Positions 45,710 through 54,829 of a stretch of 64,000 bases of DNA are shown piece by piece. Every line of letters starts with the position of its first letter. Position 1 is the first letter of the stretch. Under the pieces are notes generated by a model. It saw nothing but the letters and a program-made list of their open reading frames with translations, was not told the origin of the DNA and made no database searches. Source of the stretch: Acinetobacter corruptisaponis (GTDB taxonomy: Bacteria > Pseudomonadota > Gammaproteobacteria > Pseudomonadales > Moraxellaceae); the NCBI RefSeq assembly GCF_030053775.1, contig NZ_CP125669.1, positions 1,731,962 to 1,795,961 of the forward strand. Reading direction: 5' to 3'. The translations under genes were made by a program, and so were the position numbers.

Positions 45710-45988
45710 GGGTCTGTTGATATTTCAGCCATGCATTGCGTTATAGGCTAAACAACTCAAACAAGGCATGAGACGTAGGTAAGGGCATTCCCTTACCAAG
45801 TTTCATAACGAAGTTTGAGGTAGTTTTAGCCATAACCCTGCGGGACAGGGACATTTTTTGCCGCTACTGCGTTATGTCTTGCTTACTTAGAATCACTAAG
45901 TTACGCAAAACATGCCTTGTACCGTCTAAAAAATGTCCTCTGTCGCAATGAGAGCTGAAAGCTCGCAAGGTGAAATGTCAACAGCCCC
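45710..45988 (+). mobile_element. MITE-like element, copy 1
   Basis: A 279-bp non-coding element flanked by TA on both sides. Terminal inverted repeats: left GGGTCTGTTGATATTTCA, right complement GGGGCTGTTGACATTTCA (two mismatches in 18). Internally it has ACAAGGCATG / CATGCCTTGT and GGACATTTTTT / AAAAAATGTCC fold-back pairs, and a CCCTGCGGGACAGGG hairpin. The copy at 60992 shares most of its sequence in the same orientation. It carries no transposase. TA flanks suggest a TA target duplication, as made by Tc1/mariner-IS630 or some IS5-type elements. It ends 41 bases before the JmjC-like gene. Confidence 0.88.
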
Positions 45989-46029
45989 TAGACAAAAGGT
46001 CAAATCGTTGTATTGATAGGTCAAAAGCC

Positions 46030-47244
46030 ATGGATGTTCAGCAAAACTTAATAAGACAATTCAATGCATTACCAGAGGAATGGCGTGCATGGCTGGAAGA
46101 AAACTTTGAACGTGGCTGCAACCCTGTGGAGCTTGCCAATATTTTGCTGCGTGAGGGCCTGATTACACTTGAGACAGATGAAACTTTTACTGGACCGCAG
46201 GAGTCATTGACTGGGATAGCAAGTCCTGCTGAGTCCACCGTCCATTTCAGTATCGAACAGAAAAAATGGCTGGCTCAGGCGGTTCTTGAAAAAAAAGCTC
46301 AAATAGATATTTATCAAACACTTCAGGCTCAGGGTCTCAGTGAAAAAGCCATCACTCAGGAATTACTGCAACTTAAACAGGACCCCTATTTTCAGATTGC
46401 CCAGCAACAGCACTTTTTAGTCAAAAAGAGAAATTGGCTATTGGATACCTTAGACCGCTTTGCACGACTCAACCCTGAATACCAACAGATTACACGTATT
46501 AAGATTCCGTCTTTTGATTTTTTTATTCAGCATTATTACAGCAGAAATTTACCCGTTATCCTGACGCATGCGATTGATCACTGGCCAGCGCTGACAAACT
46601 GGTCACCCGCCTATTTTCAGCAGGTAGTGGGTGATCAGGAGATTGAGGTCCAGTTTAACCGTGAACAGGACCCACTCTTTGAAAGAAACTCCATCCGACA
46701 CAAAACCAAAATGACCATGCGGGACTATGTTGACCTTGTCACCCAAACCGATCATTCCAATAATTTTTACATGACGGCGAATAATGCCAAAGCCAGCCAA
46801 TCCAGTCTGACCAAGCTATTTAGGGATATTGGACATTTTAATGGCTATACCGACCACACACAGATGACAGATCGCAGCTTTATCTGGTTTGGCCCCAAGG
46901 GTGCATTTACCCCCCTGCACCATGACTTAACCAATAACGTTCTGGTTCAGGTCTATGGCAGGAAAAAGGTCACCCTCATTCCAGCCCTGCAAGTCGCCCA
47001 TTTGTACAATGATGTTGCGGTGTTCAGTAAAATTGCTGATCCTCATGCCGTAAATCTCGTGGAATCCTTTCCCGAATTTGCACAGAGCAGCAGAATTGAA
47101 TGTGTGCTGAATGAGGGAGAGGCCTTGTTCATTCCATTGGGTTGGTGGCACTGTGTGGAAAGTTTAGATGTATCCATCAGTGTCTCTTTTACTCATTTTA
47201 ATATTGACAATGCTGGTGCCGAGACATTCCCATCCTCTGTTTAG
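46030..47244 (+). CDS. JmjC/cupin-8 domain 2OG-Fe(II) hydroxylase-like protein
   Basis: A 404-residue protein. The N-terminal 120 residues are helical with two similar units (EWRAWLEENFERGCNPVELANILLREG and EQKKWLAQAVLEKKAQIDIYQTLQAQG), the middle and C-terminal part is a cupin-8/JmjC fold: SFIWFGPKGAFTPLHHDLTNN contains the H-x-D of the metal site, GWWHCVES the distal His. Such proteins hydroxylate ribosomal proteins, tRNA or peptides in other bacteria; the substrate here is unknown. ATG at 46030; AGGTC about eight bases upstream. It heads a three-gene operon just downstream of MITE copy 1. Confidence 0.83.
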   Translation: MDVQQNLIRQFNALPEEWRAWLEENFERGCNPVELANILLREGLITLETDETFTGPQESLTGIASPAESTVHFSIEQKKWLAQAVLEKKAQIDIYQTLQAQGLSEKAITQELLQLKQDPYFQIAQQQHFLVKKRNWLLDTLDRFARLNPEYQQITRIKIPSFDFFIQHYYSRNLPVILTHAIDHWPALTNWSPAYFQQVVGDQEIEVQFNREQDPLFERNSIRHKTKMTMRDYVDLVTQTDHSNNFYMTANNAKASQSSLTKLFRDIGHFNGYTDHTQMTDRSFIWFGPKGAFTPLHHDLTNNVLVQVYGRKKVTLIPALQVAHLYNDVAVFSKIADPHAVNLVESFPEFAQSSRIECVLNEGEALFIPLGWWHCVESLDVSISVSFTHFNIDNAGAETFPSSV

Positions 47245-47301
47245 TAGTTGGGATCAGACACTTGCCTGCTTCAGTGCATCAACCGCTTAGGGTATTTTGA
47301 T

Positions 47302-48186
47302 ATGGAAAAACCAGCCGAGCAAATGACCGCCGCTATAGAGCAATCCTCTGCAAATACACAGGGCGTGATTCCCCAAGACGCAGAAACCACGTTGGAGAGT
47401 ATTGTGCCAATGATGCAGCATATTGCGCATTGGCTCATTCATTCAGGGGTGGGTTATACCGATTTTGTGGCTGCCCTGAAACCTGTTTTCTACGAACAGG
47501 CCCTGGCTGAGCTGGGACGGATCAAGCAGAATAAAACTGACTCTGCTGTCAGCCTGCTCTCTGGCCTGCACCGCAAAGATGTCAGTGCCTTTCGGCAACA
47601 GGCCACCCAGCTCACTGAAACAGCCAAGGCAACCTATGCCATTAGTGTCCCTGCACGGGTGATTGCACGCTGGATTGCCCTTGAATTGCCCCACCAGATT
47701 CCAGTCTCAGGTGAGGAAAATAGTTTTGAGGCGCTGGTCAGACATATCTCAACCGAGAAACATCCCCGTTCAATTTTGTTTGAACTACAACGTCTGGGCG
47801 TGGTGCAACAGGTTGGGCAGGATGTGGTGCTGCAACAGAATAGCTTTACACCAGACAACCAGATGCAGGAAAGCAAGGCACTGTTCTCCGCAAACTTAAG
47901 CGATCATCTTGCAGCGGGTATTGACAACTTTATTAGTGACAAAAGCTTTACCCATCTGGAACAGGCTGTACTGGCGGAAAAACTCACCATGTCGTCGATT
48001 GAAGCGCTACGCCAGCTCAGCCTCGAACTGTGGCAGGACATGGCCAAACAGTTACTCAATGCCGCCATCCACTACTGCGAACAAGACCAGGAAAAACAGG
48101 ATGCGGACTATCAATTTCGTTTCGGGGTCTATCAGTACGATAGAAAAATAAATCTACAAGTACCTTATATTTATAAGGGTGGATAA
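47302..48186 (+). CDS. DUF6502-like hypothetical protein
   Basis: A 294-residue soluble, mostly helical protein: HIAHWLIHSGVGYTDFVAALKPVFYEQAL near the N-terminus resembles a DNA-binding-like helical bundle in the DUF6502 family (a name from memory). Next comes LLSGLHRKDVSAFRQQAT and a helical C-terminus. No enzyme motif. The ATG at 47302 has AGGG about ten bases upstream; the preceding frame to 47248 has no conserved features. It lies 57 bases after the JmjC gene, and the lipoprotein gene starts right after its stop. Confidence 0.74.
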   Translation: MEKPAEQMTAAIEQSSANTQGVIPQDAETTLESIVPMMQHIAHWLIHSGVGYTDFVAALKPVFYEQALAELGRIKQNKTDSAVSLLSGLHRKDVSAFRQQATQLTETAKATYAISVPARVIARWIALELPHQIPVSGEENSFEALVRHISTEKHPRSILFELQRLGVVQQVGQDVVLQQNSFTPDNQMQESKALFSANLSDHLAAGIDNFISDKSFTHLEQAVLAEKLTMSSIEALRQLSLELWQDMAKQLLNAAIHYCEQDQEKQDADYQFRFGVYQYDRKINLQVPYIYKGG

Positions 48187-48187
48187 A

Positions 48188-49003
48188 ATGAATTCAGGTA
48201 AAAATTTAGGCCTAGTGCTTTTGTTCTGTAGTTTGTCCAGTGCCTTGACCGCCTGTGGCGATGATTACCATTATCTGGCGGCCAATGTCAGTCTGGGCGG
48301 CAGTGGTTCAGGCACACAGAAACCCCGACCTGGAGGCAGTGATGCAACAGGCAATGGTAAAGGTGATGAAGATAGCTATGAATATTATATGACCATCCCT
48401 GATGCAGTTGTAGATGAATGTCTTGGCATACAACGCTCCATGCAATTTATCTATGCTGATAGCAAGCAACCCATCCCGTCAGGCACTGTACAGGAGCTTG
48501 CGGCAACACCATTACAGATTGAGCTGAGAAATACCACACCAAACTATATATTTGAGCATGTACCACAATGCCGACAGGTGGAAGTATGGTCGGAACTGGG
48601 CAATGTACATATTCAGTCAGACCAATATTTAAGATGTGCAGCAGAACAAGACAGTATTCAGGTGCTACGCCCTTATGAAACCCGCATCTACGAATTTGAT
48701 GCCAAACTACCGTCAGATGCTGAGCGTTGGAAAATAAAATATACAGCAGCCAATTATAGTATCCAGTCATCAAGCAACGATTTACGCTGGACACGCTGTC
48801 AGCCTTTGGAGATCACACTTCCAGTAGACAAGATTTTCAAACCAAAGAAAGTCATGGACCCAGAGGATGCCGCCAGACCAGATGGAGCTGGGGACTCAAT
48901 GGGTGAAGAGGAAATACCTGTAACCGAACAGGAAAATGAAACAGCACCACCAGAACAGCCAACAGCTGGAAAACCAATGCAAAAAATGAAAGTGGCTCAA
49001 TAG
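48188..49003 (+). CDS. lipoprotein of unknown function
   Basis: A 271-residue lipoprotein: signal peptide with lipobox LTAC at about Cys23, a Gly/Ser/Pro-rich linker (GGSGSGTQKPRPGG), a Cys-containing domain (VDECLGIQRSMQFIYADSKQ through RWTRCQPLEI) and an acidic, Glu/Pro-rich tail. No recognised family. The ATG follows one base after the stop of the DUF6502-like gene, with AAGGGTGG as Shine-Dalgarno inside that gene, so the three genes form one operon. A terminator-like hairpin lies at 49094-49116. Confidence 0.72.
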   Translation: MNSGKNLGLVLLFCSLSSALTACGDDYHYLAANVSLGGSGSGTQKPRPGGSDATGNGKGDEDSYEYYMTIPDAVVDECLGIQRSMQFIYADSKQPIPSGTVQELAATPLQIELRNTTPNYIFEHVPQCRQVEVWSELGNVHIQSDQYLRCAAEQDSIQVLRPYETRIYEFDAKLPSDAERWKIKYTAANYSIQSSSNDLRWTRCQPLEITLPVDKIFKPKKVMDPEDAARPDGAGDSMGEEEIPVTEQENETAPPEQPTAGKPMQKMKVAQ

Positions 49004-49093
49004 AAAATTAAAACCCGAGTTTCGCATCCTGCAAAACTCGGGCAAATGAGGTTGTGCTTTCACAATATTTTTATTATCTTGCTTCCATAGCAT

Positions 49094-49116
49094 GCATCAT
49101 ATCCATGATGCTTTTT
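49094..49116 (+). terminator. probable terminator of the JmjC-DUF6502-lipoprotein operon
   Basis: GCATCAT / ATGATGC (four-base loop) followed by five T, 90 bases past the stop. Another hairpin (CCCGAGTTT / AAACTCGGG, 49014-49042) lies just before it without a T run on this strand. Confidence 0.6.
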
Positions 49117-49253
49117 CCATCTCAGCGTCGCTATCCTTAATCGGAAATCCTTTCCTGCGTCCCTGTGCTGATGTATTTAGAATAAATCTTTTAAGCGGCC
49201 AAGACTATTCGCTGTGGACCTAAATCACTGTACGATAATGCTTACATGAGAGT

Positions 49254-50387
49254 TTAGTGATTATTCTTAATGATTGCACTTTTATGAGTCTGGGCAAGTT
49301 CATCCACCACCACTTTTTCCTCCTGCTCCGCTTTCGCTATGCCCTCCTGAATCGCCTGCTGCGCCTCGTCCTCATCACTTTCTGTCTGCTCCAGCTCTTC
49401 CTGCTTTTGTTCAAATATCTTTCCTGTTTGCAGCACCACATAGATTGGAAAATGGTCTGAACCAATATGGGGCAAACGCTTCATTTCAACTAGACCAAAG
49501 TCAGTACTGTGGAAAATATGGTCCAGCGACCAACGTAACAGTGGATAATCCGCATGAAAGGTATTCATAAAATAACGTCCCACACGCGGGTCAAGCAGAC
49601 CACTGATCCGCTGGAACAGGCGTGTGGTTCTTGACCATGCCACATCATTCAGGTCACCCATCACAATACAACTCTCATCAATATCCTTGATCTGGTCGCC
49701 CACAATCAGGAGTTCAGCATCCCTTAAGGTGGAATCCTTTGCCTCTGTGGGACTTGGCGGCTTTGGATGCAGACAGTACAACTGCACACTTAGCCCCGAA
49801 CGCAGGCGTATTGTTGCATGGATGGATGGGGTTTCATCACTCAGGATGAATTTCACTTCGGTGTCCGATAACGGCAAGCGGCTATATAGATGCATTCCAT
49901 ACAAATTATCCTGAGGCACTGCAACACGGTAAGGATAATCCGCTTCAATCGGTTTTAATGCCTCCTGCCAAACCTGGTCGGTTTCCAGTGTCAGCACCAC
50001 ATCAGGCTGCAAATGGTCAATCTGTTCCAGCAACAGGTGATATTTATGGTTTGGCGTAAGCACATTGGCGACCAGCAATGAGATTTGCTGCTCAAGATTC
50101 AGTTGATCCCGACGCACATGCAAAACCTGCTTTTTCCAGACAGGTGTATAAGGCAGCACCATCTTAAGTTGGTAGGCAACCGCCGCAATCACACCCAAAA
50201 GCAGTAACTCCCTAAGGGATGTCCACTCTGCATCAATAAAAAGCAGGCCAGCAAGCGCAACCAATCCCACGAACAGAATCTGTAATCTTGGAAAATCAGC
50301 CCCCCGAAACCACCACTCATCCCGTCGAATCAATGACCATCCACTCAACCAGATCGCCAGCACCGCACAAACCTCAATTGCTATCAT
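49254..50387 (-). CDS. endonuclease/exonuclease/phosphatase (EEP) family membrane protein
   Basis: A 377-residue protein with two to three N-terminal membrane segments (VCAVLAIWLSGWSLI, ILFVGLVALAGLLFI, LLLLGVIAAVAYQL) and a C-terminal EEP domain facing the periplasm or outside: LVANVLTPN, GMHLYSRLPL, IVMGDLNDVAWS (catalytic Asp-x-Asn), LRWSLDHIF and IGSDHFPI (catalytic His). Substrate may be a nucleic acid or phosphoester; the fold does not tell which. The acidic Glu/Gln tail is low-complexity. Transcribed alone on the minus strand. Confidence 0.86.
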   Translation of the reverse strand: MIAIEVCAVLAIWLSGWSLIRRDEWWFRGADFPRLQILFVGLVALAGLLFIDAEWTSLRELLLLGVIAAVAYQLKMVLPYTPVWKKQVLHVRRDQLNLEQQISLLVANVLTPNHKYHLLLEQIDHLQPDVVLTLETDQVWQEALKPIEADYPYRVAVPQDNLYGMHLYSRLPLSDTEVKFILSDETPSIHATIRLRSGLSVQLYCLHPKPPSPTEAKDSTLRDAELLIVGDQIKDIDESCIVMGDLNDVAWSRTTRLFQRISGLLDPRVGRYFMNTFHADYPLLRWSLDHIFHSTDFGLVEMKRLPHIGSDHFPIYVVLQTGKIFEQKQEELEQTESDEDEAQQAIQEGIAKAEQEEKVVVDELAQTHKSAIIKNNH

Positions 50388-50588
50388 TTTGCCCTACTCT
50401 TATTACACTTCATTGCTGATGTTGTGGATTTCTGAATCATGTTATGGTCTTATCAATTTTCTATCTAATATAAACAAGTTATTCCACTCAAGAAAATTAT
50501 GGTTTTATTTAGGTAAAGCTTGCAGTTGCGGGCACTTTTGATACACTCAAACCCCTTAAAAGTTTTTTACATACCGAGGCACAATGAC

Positions 50589-51707
50589 ATGAAAGTAGGT
50601 CTGGTCGGTTGGCGTGGGATGGTTGGTTCTGTCCTGATGCAACGTATGGTTGAAGAGAATGATTTCGCTCATATTGAGCCATTCTATTTTTCTACCAGTA
50701 ATGCAGGTGGTGAAGCGCCTGCATTTGGTGGTAAGACTGCCCCAGCACTTATGGATGCATCAGACATTAACAGCCTGAAGCAAATGGATGTCATTTTAAC
50801 CTGTCAGGGCGGTGACTATACCTCTGAAGTCTTCCCAAAGCTTAAGGCTGAGGGTTGGGATGGTTACTGGATTGATGCCGCATCCACCCTGCGTATGGCG
50901 GATGATGCAATTATTGTGCTTGATCCAGTCAACCTGAATGTGATCAAGGATGGTTTGGTGAATGGCACTAAAACATTCGTTGGCGGCAACTGTACCGTTT
51001 CCCTAATGCTGATGGGCTTGGGTTCACTGTTCCAGAACAATTTGGTGGAATGGGCAACCTCAATGACTTATCAGGCCGCTTCTGGTGCGGGTGCGCAAAA
51101 CATGCGTGAACTCATCACAGGCATGGGCTATTTGTATAACAACACCAAAGCATTACTGGACGATCCAAAATCCGCCATCCTTGATATTGACCGTCAAATT
51201 GCTGATTTACAACGTGGTGAGGGTTTCCCTAAAGCGAACTTTGGTGTACCGTTGGCAGGTTCCCTGATTCCTTATATCGACAAGCAATTGGAAAGCGGCC
51301 AGTCAAAAGAGGAATGGAAAGGTCAGGTCGAAACCAACAAGATCCTGGGTAACCAGCAAATCGTTCCAATTGATGGCCACTGTGTTCGTATTGGTGCAAT
51401 GCGTTGTCATTCTCAAGCCATTACTTTGAAATTAAAGAAAGATGTACCGCTTGACGAGATTGAGGATATGATCCGCAATTCAAGCCAGTGGGCAAAAGTG
51501 GTTCCAAATACCCGCGAAGCCTCCATGACTGACCTGACTCCTGTGGCGGTTACAGGTACTTTAACTGTTCCAGTGGGCCGTCTGCGCAAGCTGAATATGG
51601 GTAAAGAATACCTGGGCGCGTTTACAGTGGGTGACCAACTGCTCTGGGGTGCGGCAGAACCGTTACGCCGCATGCTGCGCATCTTAGTGGAATACAAGAA
51701 CGCCTAA
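50589..51707 (+). CDS. asd: aspartate-semialdehyde dehydrogenase
   Basis: Makes L-aspartate-semialdehyde from aspartyl phosphate, feeding lysine, DAP, methionine and threonine. 372 residues: Rossmann motif [18 protein letters not shown], active-site Cys in [12 protein letters not shown] (about residue 136) and the conserved [14 protein letters not shown] block. Gammaproteobacterial type. ATG at 50589 has GAGG about 11 bases upstream. Ends at a strong terminator; the fimV genes follow on the same strand, the usual asd-fimV-truA neighbourhood of Pseudomonadales. Confidence 0.96.
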   Translation: MKVGLVGWRGMVGSVLMQRMVEENDFAHIEPFYFSTSNAGGEAPAFGGKTAPALMDASDINSLKQMDVILTCQGGDYTSEVFPKLKAEGWDGYWIDAASTLRMADDAIIVLDPVNLNVIKDGLVNGTKTFVGGNCTVSLMLMGLGSLFQNNLVEWATSMTYQAASGAGAQNMRELITGMGYLYNNTKALLDDPKSAILDIDRQIADLQRGEGFPKANFGVPLAGSLIPYIDKQLESGQSKEEWKGQVETNKILGNQQIVPIDGHCVRIGAMRCHSQAITLKLKKDVPLDEIEDMIRNSSQWAKVVPNTREASMTDLTPVAVTGTLTVPVGRLRKLNMGKEYLGAFTVGDQLLWGAAEPLRRMLRILVEYKNA

Positions 51708-51727
51708 GCAAAAAATAGATGAAAATC

Positions 51728-51757
51728 AAAAGCCGATCACAGTTGATCGGCTTTTTT
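51728..51757 (+). terminator. rho-independent terminator of asd
   Basis: AAAGCCGATCA / TTGATCGGCTTTTTT with a short loop, shortly after the asd stop. Confidence 0.88.
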
Positions 51758-51850
51758 CTTGTGATTGCCGATGAAGATTTTACAATTCATTTACATCACG
51801 GTAATGTATACTTTTGAATTGACTAAAACATCACTGTTTCATGGATCGAG

Positions 51851-53455
51851 ATGACTATTTATAACAAATTAAAAATTGCCATTTTAACCATATTATCCTC
51901 GCAACATCTTTATGCAATCACACTTGATCCATTGCAAATCCAGTCCGCACCAGGCGAGTTGCTTTATGCAGAAATGAGCTTTCATCAGGCAGATGCCAAT
52001 TCAAAACTGGATGTTAGCCTTGCAACGCCAGAAGACCTGATGATGCTTGGTGCAACACACCAGCCACCCGCCGCCCTTAATTTTTTTACACGTCGTAACA
52101 ACAAGGGTGAAGGGGTGATTGTCATTACCTCTTCAAGACCAATGACCGACGCCGAGCTGAACATTATTGTTAAAATTCAGGAAAATGGCGCAGCACACCT
52201 AAAACATATCAGACAGCCAATACGCCAAAAAACCCAGATTGCAGCAGCTAAAAGTAGCAATGAAAAAACGCTGGCGCCTAAATACATTGTCAGTGAAAAA
52301 GATATTGCACTGAACCTACCAGAAAGTACACGTTACAACGCAAATGCAGCAACAAATTCAAAAGAAACAAACCTAAGACAGGAAAAACTCCTGAACGCAC
52401 CCTTTGCTCTTCCTCCTGCATTAAATATTCCAGAGAGCAAAGCGCCTGTTGTCACAGCCATCTCGGTTGCACCTCCAGCTAAAGCAGAACAGACGACCAC
52501 CATTCAGACAGCCAGCAATACACAAGCAACGACAGCTAAAACAGCGGCGACTGAGCAAAAGCCAGCCACTCCAACAATCAAGCAGGAGGTTCAACAGGCG
52601 GCTGTTGTTCAGGCAGCAAACAATCCAGCACCACCTCCTATTTCCAATACAGCAGTGGCCGAGCAAAAACCAGTAACTCCTGCACCAACAATCAAGCAGG
52701 AAGTTCAACAGGCTGCGGTTGTTCAGGCGGCAAATGCCCAGCCAGCCAATGAAAATATTCCTGCTGAGAAACCAATCCAAAATACTGAAAATAAACTTGT
52801 GGAAAAAAAGCAGGATACCGTGGCTGAGTATCAGGCAAAAAATAAAGAGCAGCCAATTAAACAGCCATCGCCCCAAAGCAGCCCATCCTCAGCATCAACT
52901 GAAAATAGTCAACAGCAGCATGTGGTTCGACGTAATGAGTCGCTATGGAGCATTGCACAAAGAATTGCAGGGCAAACCCAACAACCTGTGTACAAAGTCA
53001 TGAACCAGATCAAGGCTCAAAATGAACATGCCTTTATTGGTGGCAATGCCAATCGGTTAAGACAGGGTGCTCATTTAAATTTCAATCTGGGCACTGTCCC
53101 AAGCCACCAAAACCCAAATGCAAATCAAATTGCAGCCCAAACACCACATGGTGCACCAGCAGGAAAAGCCAAATATCGCTTACAACAGGCGGAAATGACC
53201 CTGCTTGCTGAAAGTAATCAAGATTCCAGTACTGGAAGTGCGAAAAAAGACACACTACAGCAGAAAACCAGTGCAGATTTATCATTAAAAGTTATGACAG
53301 CACGCGAAAAAACCGTTACATTACAGAGAAACGTAACACAGTTAGAATTGGCATTACGTGGTAAGGAACAACGGATTCAGCTACTGAATGCTCGGCTTGC
53401 AGAGCTACAGGAACAACTGAAAGCGCAACAGGAAACTAAAAAGCCAACACGCTAG
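51851..53455 (+). CDS. fimV: FimV-like periplasmic protein (N-terminal half, LysM)
   Basis: A 534-residue exported protein that equals the periplasmic half of FimV, a peptidoglycan-binding hub for type IV pili and twitching motility in Pseudomonas. Signal peptide (LTILSSQHLYA), FimV N-domain (ITLDPLQIQSAPGELLYAEMSF), a long Gln/Ala/Pro-rich linker with a tandem duplication, a LysM-like unit from about residue 355 (HVVRRNESLWSIAQRIAG) and a coiled coil at about 475-530. It stops where FimV normally enters the membrane. ATG at 51851. The membrane-cytoplasmic half is the next gene. Confidence 0.8.
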   Translation: MTIYNKLKIAILTILSSQHLYAITLDPLQIQSAPGELLYAEMSFHQADANSKLDVSLATPEDLMMLGATHQPPAALNFFTRRNNKGEGVIVITSSRPMTDAELNIIVKIQENGAAHLKHIRQPIRQKTQIAAAKSSNEKTLAPKYIVSEKDIALNLPESTRYNANAATNSKETNLRQEKLLNAPFALPPALNIPESKAPVVTAISVAPPAKAEQTTTIQTASNTQATTAKTAATEQKPATPTIKQEVQQAAVVQAANNPAPPPISNTAVAEQKPVTPAPTIKQEVQQAAVVQAANAQPANENIPAEKPIQNTENKLVEKKQDTVAEYQAKNKEQPIKQPSPQSSPSSASTENSQQQHVVRRNESLWSIAQRIAGQTQQPVYKVMNQIKAQNEHAFIGGNANRLRQGAHLNFNLGTVPSHQNPNANQIAAQTPHGAPAGKAKYRLQQAEMTLLAESNQDSSTGSAKKDTLQQKTSADLSLKVMTAREKTVTLQRNVTQLELALRGKEQRIQLLNARLAELQEQLKAQQETKKPTR

Positions 53456-53516
53456 GTTACGGGAAAATTCTCATAAATTTGCACAAAAGCGGCTCTATCT
53501 TCAAGGGGTATGGATC

Positions 53517-54767
53517 ATGTCAACTATAATAATTGTACTGCTAGTCGTTGTACTGGTTGTTGCAGTCGTTTTAAAAAAACGGGGTGACAATCAAGGCAAT
53601 ACAGCACCCAAAACGGGTGCCAACAAGACAGCTAAAACAGCAGCTACAAAAAAAGTTTCACGTACGACACTGGCACGTGAAGAACAGGAAGCCGCCCCAC
53701 AATCCACGAACCAGATTCCAGACAGTCTGCGCCAGAAACTTGAACAGCAAATTCAAAGTGGCAACTACCAGACTGCTGAGGCACAGATCAATCAGGCCTT
53801 AAAACAGGATAATACCCAGCATGAGCTGTACCTGTACCTGCTTGATATTCATTTGGCACAAAAAGATGATTTTGCCGCTGATCAGTTGATCAAGCATGTC
53901 CATGCCTTAAAACTGGAAGAGATTGCGCAAGCCGCTGAAGCCAAACACCGTGAGTATGAAAGAAACAGACAGCCTGACTCAATTGAGTTTAGCCCAAGTA
54001 ATTTTCAACAACCGCATACACCTGCTGCAACCCCTGTTCAGAACAATACCGCTGATTTTGATGCACTGGTTCAAACTCCAGCAACACAGTCTTTTGATGA
54101 TTTACAGTCTGAATACACCACACCCGCTGAACAGGAGAAACCTGCTGAACAAGTTCCTGAAGTTCAGCCTCTGGATTTCAACTTTTCTTTTGAACAGAAA
54201 GAAAGTGCTGAGTCTAGTCCTGTAGCTGAACCCGTTGATACAAAAGAACAACAGCAGCCACTTGAGTTCTCATTCAATTTAGAACCAAGCACCACCTCTC
54301 CAGCAGTTGAAGAAACAAAAACTGTAGAGAGCAAGCCAGAATTAAACTTCGACCTATCCAGTCTGGAAGTCGGTTCAAACCAGACTGAAACCAAGTCAGA
54401 GGATATTCCAGCTCCAAGCCTGGATTTTAATTTTGAACCATCAGAGAATAAACTAGAGACGCCACCTGCGGCTGAAAAAACCGAGTTCACCTTTGATGTT
54501 ACAGAGACAGTTACCCAGACTGAACCTAAAACAGCATTTATTGAACCAGCACCGCAAGTACCCGCAACTGGCAATGATCCTTTGGCCCAATCATTCCCCG
54601 ATCTCCAACAGCTTGATGAAGCACAGCTTAACCTTGAACTGGCTGAACAATATATTGAGCTCGGTGCCTATGAGTCAGCACGGGAACTGTTAAAGAACAG
54701 CCAGGCTCTTCTAAATGCGGAACAACAACAACGTTCAGAAAAGTTACTTAATAAAATAGCTTCCTGA
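53517..54767 (+). CDS. FimV-like membrane/cytoplasmic protein (C-terminal half)
   Basis: A 416-residue protein with one N-terminal membrane helix (IIIVLLVVVLVVAVVLKK) and a long acidic cytoplasmic part; the last 50 residues (SFPDLQQLDEAQLNLELAEQYIELGAYESARELLKNSQ) match the FimV C-terminal domain. So it carries the segments missing from the gene upstream. Its own ATG has AAGGGG nearby and no frameshift joins the two frames: 61 bases separate them. The two are probably co-expressed and may form one functional FimV. Confidence 0.8.
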   Translation: MSTIIIVLLVVVLVVAVVLKKRGDNQGNTAPKTGANKTAKTAATKKVSRTTLAREEQEAAPQSTNQIPDSLRQKLEQQIQSGNYQTAEAQINQALKQDNTQHELYLYLLDIHLAQKDDFAADQLIKHVHALKLEEIAQAAEAKHREYERNRQPDSIEFSPSNFQQPHTPAATPVQNNTADFDALVQTPATQSFDDLQSEYTTPAEQEKPAEQVPEVQPLDFNFSFEQKESAESSPVAEPVDTKEQQQPLEFSFNLEPSTTSPAVEETKTVESKPELNFDLSSLEVGSNQTETKSEDIPAPSLDFNFEPSENKLETPPAAEKTEFTFDVTETVTQTEPKTAFIEPAPQVPATGNDPLAQSFPDLQQLDEAQLNLELAEQYIELGAYESARELLKNSQALLNAEQQQRSEKLLNKIAS

Positions 54768-54785
54768 ATTTGACCCGTCTAATAT

Positions 54786-54812
54786 AAGCAGTCTTATAGA
54801 CTGCTTTTTTTA
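54786..54812 (+). terminator. rho-independent terminator after the fimV pair
   Basis: AAGCAGTC / GACTGCTT with a five-base loop followed by a T run. Confidence 0.85.
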
Positions 54813-54829
54813 TACCAAAAATTCTGATT

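Noticed and set aside
44015..49003. Possible prophage or genomic island
   Set aside because: No integrase, phage structural gene, tRNA or direct attachment repeats; only a MITE and accessory-looking genes.
52421..52876. Minus-strand frame opposite fimV
   Set aside because: Low-complexity Leu/Cys/Trp-rich shadow of the Gln/Ala-rich linker.
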